Source: Nocardioides eburneiflavus (GTDB taxonomy: Bacteria; Actinomycetota; Actinomycetes; Propionibacteriales; Nocardioidaceae). From it: a DNA stretch of 64,000 nucleotides. The position numbers and the translations under genes are program-made. The stretch covers positions 1,736,001 to 1,800,000 of the forward strand of contig NZ_SRRO01000001.1 in assembly GCF_004785795.1 (NCBI RefSeq), given 5' to 3'. The notes under the pieces were generated by a model, which was given only the letters and a program-made list of their open reading frames with translations, was not told where the DNA came from and made no database searches. Positions 1 through 9,500 of this stretch are shown here, one piece after another. The first letter of the stretch is position 1, and each line of letters begins with the position of its first letter.

Positions 1-2
1 TG

Positions 3-554
3 CCCGGCAAGGTCCAGGCCTCGGACCTGCCGGCGGTGCTCCTCGGTGCGGCGGTGTCCGCCGCCGCCTTCAGCGTCGCGTCGTACGCCCCGCGGCGTGC
101 CGTGCTGCCCATCGCGCTCATCACGGCCGTCGCGGCCGGCATCTCGCAGGCCATCACCGTCGCCGGCTTCGGCCGCGCGGCAGCGGCGGGTGCGGCAGCG
201 TTCTTCATCGGCCTCGTCGCGTACGCCGTGGCCGGGCGCGTACGCGTCCCGCCGCTGGTCGTGGCGGTGCCGGCGATCGTGCCGTTCCTGCCCGGCCTGT
301 CGATCTATCGCGGACTGACGTTCCTGGCCGACGGCGGCTTCTTCGTCTCGCAGGGCATCCTCGCGCTGATGACCGCGATCTCGGTCGCCATCGCGCTCGC
401 CTCGGGGGTGATCCTGGGCGAGTACGTCGCCCAGCCCCTGAAGCGCGAGGCGCGCAAGCTCGAGAGCCGCCTCGCCGGTCCCCGCCTGGTCGGTCCGTTC
501 CGGGCGATGACCCGTGCCGAGCGGCGGGCGCTCAGGAGGTCCGAAGAAGCCTGA
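3..554 (+). CDS. ThrE-type threonine/serine exporter, 3' part
   Basis: The reading frame is open to the window edge, so the gene starts upstream and only about the last 183 residues are seen. The visible part is strongly hydrophobic, with about four to five membrane segments. It carries a P-F-L-P-G-L-S-I-Y-R-G segment near residue 95, typical of the C-terminal half of ThrE-like exporters (ThrE/DUF3815 families), and ends in a basic Arg/Lys-rich cytoplasmic tail. Family members export threonine and serine across the inner membrane. The last 23 bases overlap the end of the convergent DUF402 gene. The family is assigned from sequence pattern; the substrate is inferred. Confidence 0.75.
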   Translation, partial: PGKVQASDLPAVLLGAAVSAAAFSVASYAPRRAVLPIALITAVAAGISQAITVAGFGRAAAAGAAAFFIGLVAYAVAGRVRVPPLVVAVPAIVPFLPGLSIYRGLTFLADGGFFVSQGILALMTAISVAIALASGVILGEYVAQPLKREARKLESRLAGPRLVGPFRAMTRAERRALRRSEEA

Positions 555-1101
555 GCGTGTCCAGCCAGCGCTGGTGCGTGCCATCGTACGGCGGCAGGCC
601 CGCGCGTACGGCTGCGACCAGCTCGTCGCAGGAGGCCTGCGCCCTGGCGATGACCTCGGCCGGGTAGCCGAAGGTGACCTGGTGCTCGGCGAACTCGTCC
701 TCGTCGTCGACGAAGGTCTCGCCGGGACCAGCAGGTGGTTCGTCCCACGGAGCAGACTCCACCGGCGGGAGCGGGTCGGGCAGGCGGATCACGTCGAGGT
801 CGAGGTCGATCGCCCGGAGGGCGCCGTCCTCCCACCCCGCCGGAGTCGTGACGTCGATGTAGAGGTCGCACCAGATACCGGGGGCCTGGAACGTCGCCAG
901 GTGCCACCGGTCGAGCGGCACGAGCGTCACGCAGTCGACCGCGGAGTGGAACTCGTGGCCCGGGCGGTGGTGGTGGGTGCCGGCGGGGACCCCGATCCAC
1001 TCGCCGTGCTCGTCGGAGCCGAGGTGGACCCCCTCGAACTGCCAGTGCGGCCGGTCGCCCCACTTCGTCATCTCGCAGCGGATCGGGGTCCCGGGCTCCA
1101 T
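532..1101 (-). CDS. DUF402 domain protein
   Basis: A 189-residue soluble protein. I start it at the ATG followed by E-P-G-T-P-I, because the longer frame reads upstream into a repeat array. The central part, with H-H-R-P-G-H-E-F-H, a W-C-D-L-Y-I-D-V segment and a nearby D-L-D-L-D acidic run, fits the DUF402 barrel found in nucleotide phosphatases and in FAU-1-like RNA-binding proteins. The acidic residues would bind metal in that fold. Members in actinobacteria are mostly uncharacterised. The gene is convergent with the exporter gene, overlapping it by 23 bases, and its upstream region is occupied by the 32-bp-period repeat array. Confidence 0.7.
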   Translation of the reverse strand: MEPGTPIRCEMTKWGDRPHWQFEGVHLGSDEHGEWIGVPAGTHHHRPGHEFHSAVDCVTLVPLDRWHLATFQAPGIWCDLYIDVTTPAGWEDGALRAIDLDLDVIRLPDPLPPVESAPWDEPPAGPGETFVDDEDEFAEHQVTFGYPAEVIARAQASCDELVAAVRAGLPPYDGTHQRWLDTLRLLRTS

Positions 1102-1120
1102 GGGGTCATCTCTACCAGTC

Positions 1121-1266
1121 GAGTCGGCGCATCCTCGCGCAGGGAAGTGGTCGAGTCGGCACATCCTGTCGTCCACAAGGGGTCGAGTCGGCCCGTCCTC
1201 GCGCGTCGGTCGTCAGGATGCGCCGACTCGGCGGTGCGGGGGCGTCAGGATGCGCCGACTCGGCGT
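1121..1266. repeat. 32-bp-period converging repeat array, locus 1
   Basis: A core reading GAGTCGGCGCATCCT (with variants) starts at 1121, 1153 and 1185, exactly 32 bases apart. It then recurs as its reverse complement from 1215 and 1247, again 32 bases apart. The roughly 17 bases between cores are poorly conserved. The last forward and first reverse cores (1185-1229) can pair over 13 of 15 positions. The array fills the gap between the start of the DUF402 gene and the stop codon of the SDR gene. The same design recurs near 26.9 kb and 48.9 kb. Confidence 0.9.
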
Positions 1267-2111
1267 CAGCGGAGGGGCATGCGGGAGGTGATCCGCGCGA
1301 CGACGTCCTGGTAGCGCGACCCGGCGAGCTTGGCGAAGTGGTGGATGACGTGGGCGTCGACCCCGACGAGCACGCGGGCCTTCCCTGCGAGGGCGCCGTC
1401 GAGGATGATCTCGGCGGCCCGGTCGGGCGACATCCGGGCGAGCTTCTTCTCGAAGAGCGCGTCGATGCGGGCGCCGTCGAGGCCGGGCGCCTTGCGGCCG
1501 TGGCGGCTGATCCCCGTACGGATGCCGCCGGGGTGCACGCAGGTGACGGTCACCGGGTGGCCGGCGACCAGCATCTCCTCGCGGATCGCCTCGGTGAGGC
1601 CGCGCACGGCGAACTTGGTGGCGTTGTAGGCCGACTGGCCGGGGACCGACACCAGCCCGAAGAGCGAGGAGATGTTGACCAGCGCGCCGTCGCCCGACGC
1701 GATGAGGTGGGGGAGGAACTCCTTGGAGCCGTGGACCACGCCGTGGAAGTTGATGCCGAGGATCCAGTCGAGGTCCTCGTAGGTCAGCTCGGTGAAGTCG
1801 CCGGTGGCGGTCACGCCGGCGTTGTTGACCACGAGGTTGACCGTGCCGAACTCCTCCACGACACCGGCGGCCCAGGCTGCGACGGCTGCCCGGTCGGAGA
1901 CGTCGACGACGTCGTGGCGCACCTTCGGGACCTGGGTCGAGGCACCCGCCTGCTCGACGAGCCGCACGGTCTCCGCCAGCCCGTAGGCGTCCCAGTCGGA
2001 CAGCGCGAGGTGCGCCCCGCCGCCGGCGCTGCGGAGGGCCAGGGCTCGGCCGATGCCGGACCCGGCCCCGGTGATGACGACGACCTTGTCGCGGAGGGTG
2101 CTCAGGCTCAT
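1266..2111 (-). CDS. short-chain dehydrogenase/reductase
   Basis: A 281-residue classical SDR. The N-terminal T-G-A-G-S-G-I-G dinucleotide-binding loop lies near residue 15, N-N-A-G near 97, and the catalytic Ser and Y-N-A-T-K (Tyr-x3-Lys) near 150-170. The Asp after the second strand (S-D-W-D) suggests NAD preference. The substrate cannot be read from sequence; the length and C-terminus fit the many SDRs annotated as acting on alcohols, lipids or steroids. It starts 21 bases after the sensor kinase gene on the same strand, so it may be the last gene of a response regulator-kinase-SDR operon. Its stop codon abuts the repeat array. Confidence 0.85.
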   Translation of the reverse strand: MSLSTLRDKVVVITGAGSGIGRALALRSAGGGAHLALSDWDAYGLAETVRLVEQAGASTQVPKVRHDVVDVSDRAAVAAWAAGVVEEFGTVNLVVNNAGVTATGDFTELTYEDLDWILGINFHGVVHGSKEFLPHLIASGDGALVNISSLFGLVSVPGQSAYNATKFAVRGLTEAIREEMLVAGHPVTVTCVHPGGIRTGISRHGRKAPGLDGARIDALFEKKLARMSPDRAAEIILDGALAGKARVLVGVDAHVIHHFAKLAGSRYQDVVARITSRMPLR

Positions 2112-2132
2112 GGCAGCAACTGTAACTGTCGT

Positions 2133-3554
2133 TTACGACTCGCGGGAGAGGAGCGTGACGGTGATCGTCGTGGCGCCCGGGGAGCTGGACAGGGCGACCG
2201 AGCCGCTATGTGCGGCCACGATGGCCTGGACGAGGGAGAGCCCGAGCCCCGCACCGCCCCGCGTACGGGCCGCGTCGCCGCGGGTGAACCGCTCGAACGC
2301 GTGGGGCGCCAGGTCGGGTGCGAAGCCCGGCCCGTCGTCGTGGACCGTGAAGCCGTCCCGGGTCGCGGTGACCGTGACGGTGGAGCCGGGCGGCGTGTGC
2401 GTGCGCGCGTTGGTGAGGAGGTTGCTCACGACCTGGTGCAGCCGCGCCTCGTCGCCGGTGACCGTGATCGGCTCGTCGGGGAGCGACAGCCGCCACGAGC
2501 GCTCGGCGTCGACCACGCGCGCGTCGTCGACCGCCTCGAGCAGCAGCCGCGACAGGTCGACCGGCTGCCGCTCGAGCGGGCGACCGGAGTCGAGGCGCGC
2601 GAGCAGCAGCAGGTCCTCGACCAGCGCGGTCATCCGGGCCGACTCGGTCTCGACCTTGTCGAGCGCGGTGCCGCTGGTCTCGGGGCGGTGCCGGGCCAGC
2701 TCGGTGTAGCCGGCGATCGTCGCGAGCGGCGTACGGAGCTCGTGCGAGGCGTCGGCGACGAACTGCCGCACCTGCTGCTCGCTGCGGTGGCGCTGGCCGA
2801 GGGAGTCCTCGACGTGGTCGAGCATCGCGTTGAGCGCCGAGCCCACCTGTCCGATCTCGGTCCGTTCGTCGGTGAGCCGGCCGGGCACGCGCTCGGTCAT
2901 CTCGATGTCGCCGGAGGCCAAGGGCAGCTCGGCGACGCGGTGCGCGGTGGCGGCGACCTCGCGCAGCGGCGCCAGCTGGCGGCGTACGACCCAGGTGCCG
3001 ACGCCGGCCGCTCCCAGCACGCCGAGGAGGGTGGCGAGCAGCTCGAGCCGCAGCAGGTCGGCGACGGTGTCGTCCACGTCGTCGAGCGGCAGGCCGGCGA
3101 CGACCAGGCCGCCCTCGACGCCCTCGACGGCGATGCGGTAGCGCCCCAGCCCCGGGAGGTCCACGGTCCGGAGGTCGCGGTCGTCGTGGAGGTCGGCCAG
3201 GACCGCGAGCTGCTCCTCGTCGAGCGCGGTCGCCGCGCCCCAGCTGCGGCGGTCGCGCTCGGAGAGGACGAGGCCGGACGGTTCACCCGAGTCGGGCACG
3301 ACCGCCTCGAGGGAGCCGAAGCGCTGGCCGGGACCGAAGTCGTCGCCCCCCGGCCGCGGCACGGGACCGCCCGGGCCGTAGAGGGTCCGGTCGAGGGCGG
3401 TGCGTACGTCGCCGTCGAGCCGGGCGTCGAGGTTCTGCTTCATGGCCAGCGTGGTCGCCGTCCCGATCGCCGCGGCCGTGACGGCGACGAGCAGGACCAC
3501 CACGGCCACGAGGCGGGTGGTGAGGGTGAGGGGCCGGAGCTGGGGGAGCGACAT
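2133..3554 (-). CDS. sensor histidine kinase
   Basis: A 473-residue membrane kinase. An N-terminal membrane segment (about residues 15-35) and a second near 170-190 bracket an extracytoplasmic sensor region. A HAMP linker follows, then the H-box S-H-E-L-R-T-P with His near 271, an N-box (S-N-L-L-T-N-A) and G-boxes (D-D-G-P-G-F and G-A-G-L-G-L-S). I choose the ATG at 3554 because it overlaps the response regulator stop as TGATG, implying translational coupling; a GTG lies one codon upstream. It should autophosphorylate in response to an envelope signal and pass phosphate to the adjacent regulator. The signal is unknown. Confidence 0.9.
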   Translation of the reverse strand: MSLPQLRPLTLTTRLVAVVVLLVAVTAAAIGTATTLAMKQNLDARLDGDVRTALDRTLYGPGGPVPRPGGDDFGPGQRFGSLEAVVPDSGEPSGLVLSERDRRSWGAATALDEEQLAVLADLHDDRDLRTVDLPGLGRYRIAVEGVEGGLVVAGLPLDDVDDTVADLLRLELLATLLGVLGAAGVGTWVVRRQLAPLREVAATAHRVAELPLASGDIEMTERVPGRLTDERTEIGQVGSALNAMLDHVEDSLGQRHRSEQQVRQFVADASHELRTPLATIAGYTELARHRPETSGTALDKVETESARMTALVEDLLLLARLDSGRPLERQPVDLSRLLLEAVDDARVVDAERSWRLSLPDEPITVTGDEARLHQVVSNLLTNARTHTPPGSTVTVTATRDGFTVHDDGPGFAPDLAPHAFERFTRGDAARTRGGAGLGLSLVQAIVAAHSGSVALSSSPGATTITVTLLSRES

Positions 3555-4270
3555 CACGGCGCCGGCTTCAGCACGTAGCCCGCGCCGCGCATCGTGTGGA
3601 TCATGGGCTCGCGGCCGGCGTCGACCTTCTTGCGCAGGTAGGAGATGTAGAGCTCGACGACGTTGGCCTGGCCGCCGAAGTCGTAGTGCCAGACGCGGTC
3701 GAGGATCTGCGCCTTGCTGAGCACCCGGCGCGGGTTGCGCATGAGGAACCGGAGCAGCTCGAACTCGGTCGCCGTCAGGGAGATCTCCTCGCCGCTGCGG
3801 TGCACCTCGTGGCTGTCCTCGTCGAGGGTGAGGTCGCCGACCACGAGGACGTTGCCGGCGTCGGCCTGCGCGGCGGTGCCGCCGCGGCGGATCAGCCCCC
3901 GCAGCCTGGCCACGACCTCCTCGAGCGAGAACGGCTTGGTGACGTAGTCGTCACCGCCCGCGGTGAGGCCGGCGATCCGGTCCTCGACGGCGTCCTTGGC
4001 GGTGAGGAAGAGGACGGGTACGTCGCTGCCGTCGGCGCGCATCCGGCGCAGCACCTCGAGGCCGTCGAAGTCCGGGAGCATGATGTCGAGCACCACCGCG
4101 TCGGGGCGGAAGTCGCGCGCTGCCGCGACGGCGTCGGTGCCGCTGTGCGCCGTCCGGAGGTCCCAGCCCTCGTAGCGCAGCGCCATGGCCACGAGCTCGG
4201 CGATGTTGACCTCGTCGTCGACGACGAGGACGCGTACGGGGGAGCCGTCGGTCCGGGTCAGCTGCTGCAC
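3554..4270 (-). CDS. OmpR/PhoB-family response regulator
   Basis: A 238-residue regulator. The receiver domain (about 12-125) has the acidic pair D18-D19, phospho-acceptor D62 in V-V-L-D-I-M-L-P, T90 and K112. A winged-helix effector domain (about 143-235) carries the E-L-L-R-F-L and R-G-A-G-Y-V-L motifs of the OmpR class. It starts at GTG and is translationally coupled to the sensor kinase downstream. The domain pattern resembles actinobacterial PrrA/TcrX/CseB-type regulators, but the sequence does not fix which one. Likely targets include its own operon and possibly the SDR gene. Confidence 0.92.
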   Translation of the reverse strand: MQQLTRTDGSPVRVLVVDDEVNIAELVAMALRYEGWDLRTAHSGTDAVAAARDFRPDAVVLDIMLPDFDGLEVLRRMRADGSDVPVLFLTAKDAVEDRIAGLTAGGDDYVTKPFSLEEVVARLRGLIRRGGTAAQADAGNVLVVGDLTLDEDSHEVHRSGEEISLTATEFELLRFLMRNPRRVLSKAQILDRVWHYDFGGQANVVELYISYLRKKVDAGREPMIHTMRGAGYVLKPAP

Positions 4271-4325
4271 GGCAGCATCCTGCCGCGAGTTCCTGTGTGG
4301 TTGCTGTGCGAACCCTGTCGACGAC

Positions 4326-5498
4326 CTACTCGCCGACCGGGGGGCGGTTCAGGCGCGCCGCCTGCTTCGTCAGGTGGGTGTGCTCGGCGAGGTTCGTCGC
4401 CAGCGCGGCGGCCTCGGCGTACAGCTGCGCGGCCGTCGCGAGGTCGCCGGCCCTCTCGTGGAGGTACGCCGCCGCCGCGCGGTGCCGGGGCAGGCCGGGG
4501 TCGACCTCGGCCAGAGCCGCGAGACCCGCGCGGGCGCCGTCGGCCTCGCCCACCGCGACGGCGCGGTTGAGGCGTACGACGGGGCTGCCGGTCAGCGCCA
4601 GCAGCTCGTCGTACCACTGCACGACCTGGACCCAGTCGGTCTCCTCCGCGGTGCGGGCGTCGGCGTGGAGGGCGGCGATGGCGGCCTGGAGCTGGAACTC
4701 GCCGCGGGCCTGCCGGGCCAGGGCGGACTGGAGGATCGCGACGCCCTCCGCGGCGAGCGCGGCGTCCCACAGGGTGCGGTCCTGCTCGGCCAGCGGCACG
4801 AGGCTCCCGTCGGCGCGGGTGCGGGCGGGTCGCCGGGCGTGGTGGAGCAGCATGAGCGCGAGCAGGCCGTCGGTCTCGGGGTCCTCGCCGTCGGGACTGA
4901 CGAGGGTCGCCAGCTGCCGGGTGAGCCGGATCGCCTCGGCTGCGAGGTCAACGTCGCCGGTGTAGCCCTCGTTGAAGACGAGGTAGAGCACCCGCCGCAC
5001 CGTCGCGAGGTCGCCGGGCCGGTCGAACGCCTGCCCCGAGACGGTCCGCTTGGCACGGCTGATGCGCTGCGCCATGGTCGCCTCGGGCACGAGGTAGGCC
5101 TCGGCCACCTGCTTGGTCGTCAGGCCCGCCACCGCCCGCAGCGTCAGGGCCACGGCCGACGCCGGGGTGAGCGCCGGGTGCGCGCACAGGAAGAAGACCC
5201 GCAGCGTGTCGTCGGCGTCCTGCGTCGGGCCGGGCTCCGGCTCGAGGTCCACCGCGACCTCCCGGCGCTGCCGCGCGGACTCGGAGCGCACGACGTCGAG
5301 GAACCGGCGCCACGCGACCGTCACCAGCCAGCCCTTGGGGTCGCGGGGCGGGGCGTCGGGCCAGGCGCGCACCGCCTCGACGAGGGCCTCCTGGACGGCG
5401 TCCTCGGCCGTCGCGAAGTCGGCTCCGCGACGGACGAGGACGCCGATCACAGCAGGGACGAGCGGGCGGAGCGTCGACTCGTCGAAGGGGTCGGCCAC
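4326..5498 (-). CDS. ECF sigma factor with C-terminal helical domain (DUF6596/ECF42 type)
   Basis: A 390-residue protein starting at a GTG nine bases after the stop of the YciI gene. Region 2 is seen around A-E-D-A-V-Q-E-A and the W-L-V-T-V-A-W-R-R segment. Region 4 follows with L-T-L-R-A-V-A-G-L-T-T-K-Q-V-A. Next comes F-N-E-G-Y-T-G and a long alpha-helical C-terminal part resembling TPR repeats. This long architecture and the adjacent DGPF/YciI gene match the ECF42 group, which has no classical anti-sigma partner and is thought to be controlled through its C-terminal extension. The two genes are very probably co-transcribed. The regulon is unknown. Confidence 0.88.
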   Translation of the reverse strand: MADPFDESTLRPLVPAVIGVLVRRGADFATAEDAVQEALVEAVRAWPDAPPRDPKGWLVTVAWRRFLDVVRSESARQRREVAVDLEPEPGPTQDADDTLRVFFLCAHPALTPASAVALTLRAVAGLTTKQVAEAYLVPEATMAQRISRAKRTVSGQAFDRPGDLATVRRVLYLVFNEGYTGDVDLAAEAIRLTRQLATLVSPDGEDPETDGLLALMLLHHARRPARTRADGSLVPLAEQDRTLWDAALAAEGVAILQSALARQARGEFQLQAAIAALHADARTAEETDWVQVVQWYDELLALTGSPVVRLNRAVAVGEADGARAGLAALAEVDPGLPRHRAAAAYLHERAGDLATAAQLYAEAAALATNLAEHTHLTKQAARLNRPPVGE

Positions 5499-5506
5499 GA
5501 CCGAGG

Positions 5507-5914
5507 TCAGTCCCCGGTGGCCGACGGCGCGCCGTAGAACGGGCGCACCTCGAGCCACTCGTGGATCGGCCTGCCGTCCTTGCCGGGGGCGAGGGACAGC
5601 TCGCCGGCGAGCTCGACGGCACGGTCCCAGCCCTCGACGTCGACGACGTACCAGCCGGCGATGAGGTCCTTGGTCTCGGCGAACGGCCCGTCGGTCACCG
5701 GGCCGGTGCCCTGGTCGTTCGCGCGCACGAAGGCGCCCTCGGGTGACAGCGCCTGGGCGTCGACGAGCTCGCCGTTCTCCTCCAGGCGCTTGCCGAACGC
5801 GTCCATGAACTGCATGTGCGCGTCCACCTCGTCCGGCGCCCACTGGTCCATCGGGGCGTCGTTCACCGTGGCGGGGGCGCCGCGGTAGTGCTTGAGGATC
5901 AGGTACTTCGGCAT
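5507..5914 (-). CDS. YciI-like (DGPF) protein
   Basis: A 135-residue small alpha/beta protein beginning M-P-K-Y-L-I-L-K. It has the family's V-T-D-G-P-F-A-E-T-K motif near residue 73 and the G-W-Y-V-V-D-V strand. The start is supported by an AAGGAGAA ribosome-binding site seven bases upstream. YciI/DGPF proteins form dimeric ferredoxin-like folds of mostly unknown function. In actinobacteria and proteobacteria they sit beside ECF42-type sigma factors, as here. The gene leads a two-gene operon with the sigma factor. Confidence 0.88.
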   Translation of the reverse strand: MPKYLILKHYRGAPATVNDAPMDQWAPDEVDAHMQFMDAFGKRLEENGELVDAQALSPEGAFVRANDQGTGPVTDGPFAETKDLIAGWYVVDVEGWDRAVELAGELSLAPGKDGRPIHEWLEVRPFYGAPSATGD

Positions 5915-6068
5915 GTCGGTTCTCCTTGTCGAGTGCAGCCCATTGCGGCCGCGTCCACACCGGGGACGGAGCCGTCGGCGGGTTCTCGACATGGGGGACC
6001 GGAGAAGTCTGGGCGATCTCAGGGCACGCTCACAGCCGCCGCACAGGTCGCCCGCGCACGCTCGGTCC

Positions 6069-6533
6069 ATGAACGACGACATGCCCCGCGACACGCGCGT
6101 CCCGCAGCCCGACGACGAGACCCAGCCCGTACGCGCCGCCGGCGCCGTGCCCGCGGCCGACTCCCCGGCGGCCGACTCCCCGGCGGCCGCCGCCCCGGCG
6201 GCCGCCGCTCCCGACGAGCCTGCCGAGCCCGCTGCCCGACGCCGTGGCTTCCGCGAGCGCCTCCGCTCGGCCCGCCGGTCGGAGGGGAGCCGTACGTTCG
6301 GCCTGGCCGCCCTGGTCGCCTCCGCCCTGGCCGGCATCATCGTCGGCGGGCTCGGCGCGGCCGCGCTGGGCGCGATCACCGACGACCGCTGGTCCGGCCG
6401 CGGCGGGTGGGTGCAGCGCGACGAGGACCGCGGCCCCGGCGACCGCGGCGGCATGCGCGGCGGCCCCCGCGGCGTACCCGGTCAGCTCCCGCCGAGCACC
6501 GCACCCGAGGACGACGAGGGCTCCGCCTCCTGA
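6069..6533 (+). CDS. small membrane protein of unknown function
   Basis: A 154-residue protein that I do not recognise. The first 60 residues are acidic and Pro/Ala-rich, with a short repeat of A-D-S-P-A and A-A-A-P. A basic stretch (R-R-R-G-F-R-E-R) follows, then one membrane segment (about 76-98, rich in Gly/Ala). The tail is Gly/Arg/Asp-rich and disordered (G-R-G-G, D-R-G-G, R-G-G-P). By the positive-inside rule, the N-terminus is cytoplasmic and the Gly/Pro-rich tail is outside. It stands alone between the divergent YciI gene and hrpA. Codon use is like its neighbours. Confidence 0.6.
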   Translation: MNDDMPRDTRVPQPDDETQPVRAAGAVPAADSPAADSPAAAAPAAAAPDEPAEPAARRRGFRERLRSARRSEGSRTFGLAALVASALAGIIVGGLGAAALGAITDDRWSGRGGWVQRDEDRGPGDRGGMRGGPRGVPGQLPPSTAPEDDEGSAS

Positions 6534-6590
6534 CGCACGTGCGTCCGTCGTGTCCGGTCCGGGGAAACCCGGTTGCCGCCGTGGGCGAGA

Positions 6591-9500
6591 ATGGCGCCCG
6601 TTGTGAAGATCATCTATCCGCCCGAGCTCCCGGTCTCCGCTCGCCGCGACGACATCGCCGCGGCCATCCGCGACCACCAGGTCGTGATCGTCGCCGGCGA
6701 GACCGGCTCGGGCAAGACGACCCAGCTGCCCAAGATCTGCCTCGAGCTCGGTCGCGGGCTCGGGTCGGCCGAGGGCGGCAAGCTGATCGGCCACACCCAG
6801 CCGCGCCGGATCGCCGCCCGCTCGGTCGCCGAGCGGATCGCCGAGGAGCTCGGCACCGAGCTCGGTGACGTCGTCGGCTACCAGGTCCGCTTCACCGACC
6901 GCACCAGCAAGGCCAGCCGGGTCAAGCTGATGACCGACGGCATCCTGCTCGCCGAGCTGCAGCGCGACCGCGACCTCCGCAAGTACGACACGATCATCAT
7001 CGACGAGGCCCACGAGCGCAGCCTCAACATCGACTTCCTCCTCGGCTACCTCAAGCGCCTGCTGCCGCGCCGGCCGGACCTCAAGGTCGTCATCACCAGC
7101 GCCACGATCGACGTGGAGCGCTTCGCCGAGCACTTCGGTGATGGGCAGAGCCGCGCCCCGGTGGTCGAGGTGTCGGGGCGTACGTACCCCGTCGAGGTCC
7201 GCTACCGCCCGCTGCTCGCCCTTCGAGACGGCTCGTCCCTCACCTCCTCAGGAACCGGTGAGACAGAGCGCGACGAGGACGGCGAGCCGGTCCAGCGCGA
7301 CCAGACCGAGGCGATCCTCGACGCCGTCCGCGAGCTGTCGGCCGAGGGACCCGGCGACGTGCTGGTCTTCCTGCCCGGTGAGCGGGAGATCCGCGACACG
7401 GCCGAGGCGTTCGAGAGTTTCGACAAGCTCAACCAGCGCGGGACCCGGCTCGAGATCGTGCCGCTCTACTCCCGCCTCAGCGCCGCCGACCAGCACAAGG
7501 TGTTCTCCAGCCATTCCTCGACCGTGCGGCGCGTCGTGCTGGCCACCAACGTCGCCGAGACGTCGCTGACCGTGCCGGGCATCCGCTACGTCGTCGACAC
7601 CGGCGTCGCACGGATCAGCCGCTACTCGGTACGCACGAAGGTGCAGCGCCTGCCCATCGAGCCGATCAGCCAGGCCTCGGCCAACCAGCGCTCGGGCCGC
7701 TGCGGACGTGTCTCCGAAGGCATCGCCATCCGCCTCTATTCGGAGGAGGACTTCGAGGCACGCCCGGAGTTCACCGATCCCGAGATCCTGCGCACCAACC
7801 TCGCCAGCGTCATCCTCCAGATGGCCTCGCTGCGCCTCGGTGACATCGCCCGGTTCCCCTTCGTCGAGCCCCCGGACCGCCGCAACGTCAAGGCCGGCAC
7901 CGACCTGCTCGAGGAGCTCGGCGCGGTGGCCGCGGAGAACGACCGTCCCGGCGTACGCCTCACCGCGGTCGGCAAGCGTCTCGCCCGGCTCCCGATCGAC
8001 CCCAGGCTCGGCCGGATGATCCTCGAGGCCGAGCGCCTCGGCTGCCTGCGCGACGTGCTCGTCATCGCCGCGGCCCTGTCCATCCAGGACCCGCGTGAGC
8101 GACCCGAGGAGCAGCGCGCGCAGGCCGACCAGCTGCATGCGCGCTTCAAGCACGAGACCAGCGACTTCCTCACCTGGCTCAACCTCTGGCGCCACCTCAG
8201 GTCCCAGCAGCGCGAGCTGTCGTCGAGCGCGTTCCGCCGGATGTGCCGGCGCGAGCACCTCAACTACCTGCGCATCCGCGAGTGGCAGGACTACGAGTCC
8301 CAGCTGCGCCAGGTGTGCAAGGAGATGAAGCTCGACCTGGGCAAGGCCGGGAGCAGCGAGGGCGGGGCGGCGTACGACGAGGACGGCATCCACCAGGCCC
8401 TGCTGTCCGGGCTGCTCAGCCACATCGGCGCGCTCGAGGAGCGAGAGAAGGCCAAGCCGGGGGAGCGCCGCCCGCTGCGCGAGTACGTCGGCGCCCGCAA
8501 CGCCCGCTTCGCGATCTTCCCCGGCAGCGTCCTCAAGGGGCGCAACCCGGACTTCCTGATGAGCGCCGAGCTGGTCGAGACCTCGCGGCTGTGGGCCCGG
8601 CAGAACGCCGCGATCAAGCCCGAGTGGGCCGAGCGGCTGGGCGCCCACCTGGTCAAGCGGAGCTACTCCGAGCCGCACTGGTCCCGCAAGCGCGCCGCGG
8701 TCATGGCTCGCGAGCGGGTCACGCTGTACGGCGTGCCCCTGGTCGCGGACCGGCTCGTGTCCTACGGCAAGGTCGACCCGCCGCTCGCCCGCGAGCTCTT
8801 CATCCGCCACGCCCTCGTGCAGCGCGAGTGGGACTCCCGGCACCGATTCCTCGCCGAGAACGCTCGCCTGCTCGAGGAGGCCGAGGAGCTCGAGCACCGC
8901 GCGCGGCGCCGCGACATCGTCGTCGACGAGGAGACCCTCTTCGACTTCTACGACGCCCGGGTCGGCGCCGACGTGGTCAGCGGCCAGCACTTCGACCAGT
9001 GGTGGAAGCGGGCCCGCCAGAAGCGCCCCGACCTGCTCACCTTCGACCCCGAGATGCTCACCCACGGCACCGCCGACGAGGTGCACGCCCACGACTTCCC
9101 CACCCAGTGGCTCTCCGGGGACGGCACCGGCGACACGGGGCTGACCTTCCCGATCAGCTATCACTTCGAGCCCGGTGCGGCCGACGACGGCCTCACCATC
9201 GACGTGCCGGTGGCGACGCTCAACCGCGTCGAGGCCGACGACTTCTCCTGGCTCGTGCCCGGGCTGCGCGAGGAGCTCGTCACCGAGCTGATCCGCTCGC
9301 TGCCCAAGCAGCTGCGGGTGGCCATGGTGCCGGCGCCCAACACCGCGCGCGAGTTCCTCGACGCGACCCCGCCCGGGGCCGAGCCCTTGCTCGACGCGCT
9401 CGAGCGCTTCGCGCGCAGCACCCGGAGCCTGGTGATCGACCGCGAGGCGTGGGACTGGTCCAAGGTGCCCGCCCACCTGCGCCCGACCTACCGCGTGGTG

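Noticed and set aside
1218..3578. Long open frame of 786 codons on the plus strand
   Set aside because: It lies opposite the SDR, kinase and repeat array, and its translation is a low-complexity Gly/Arg/Val/Asp string typical of antisense frames in GC-rich DNA.
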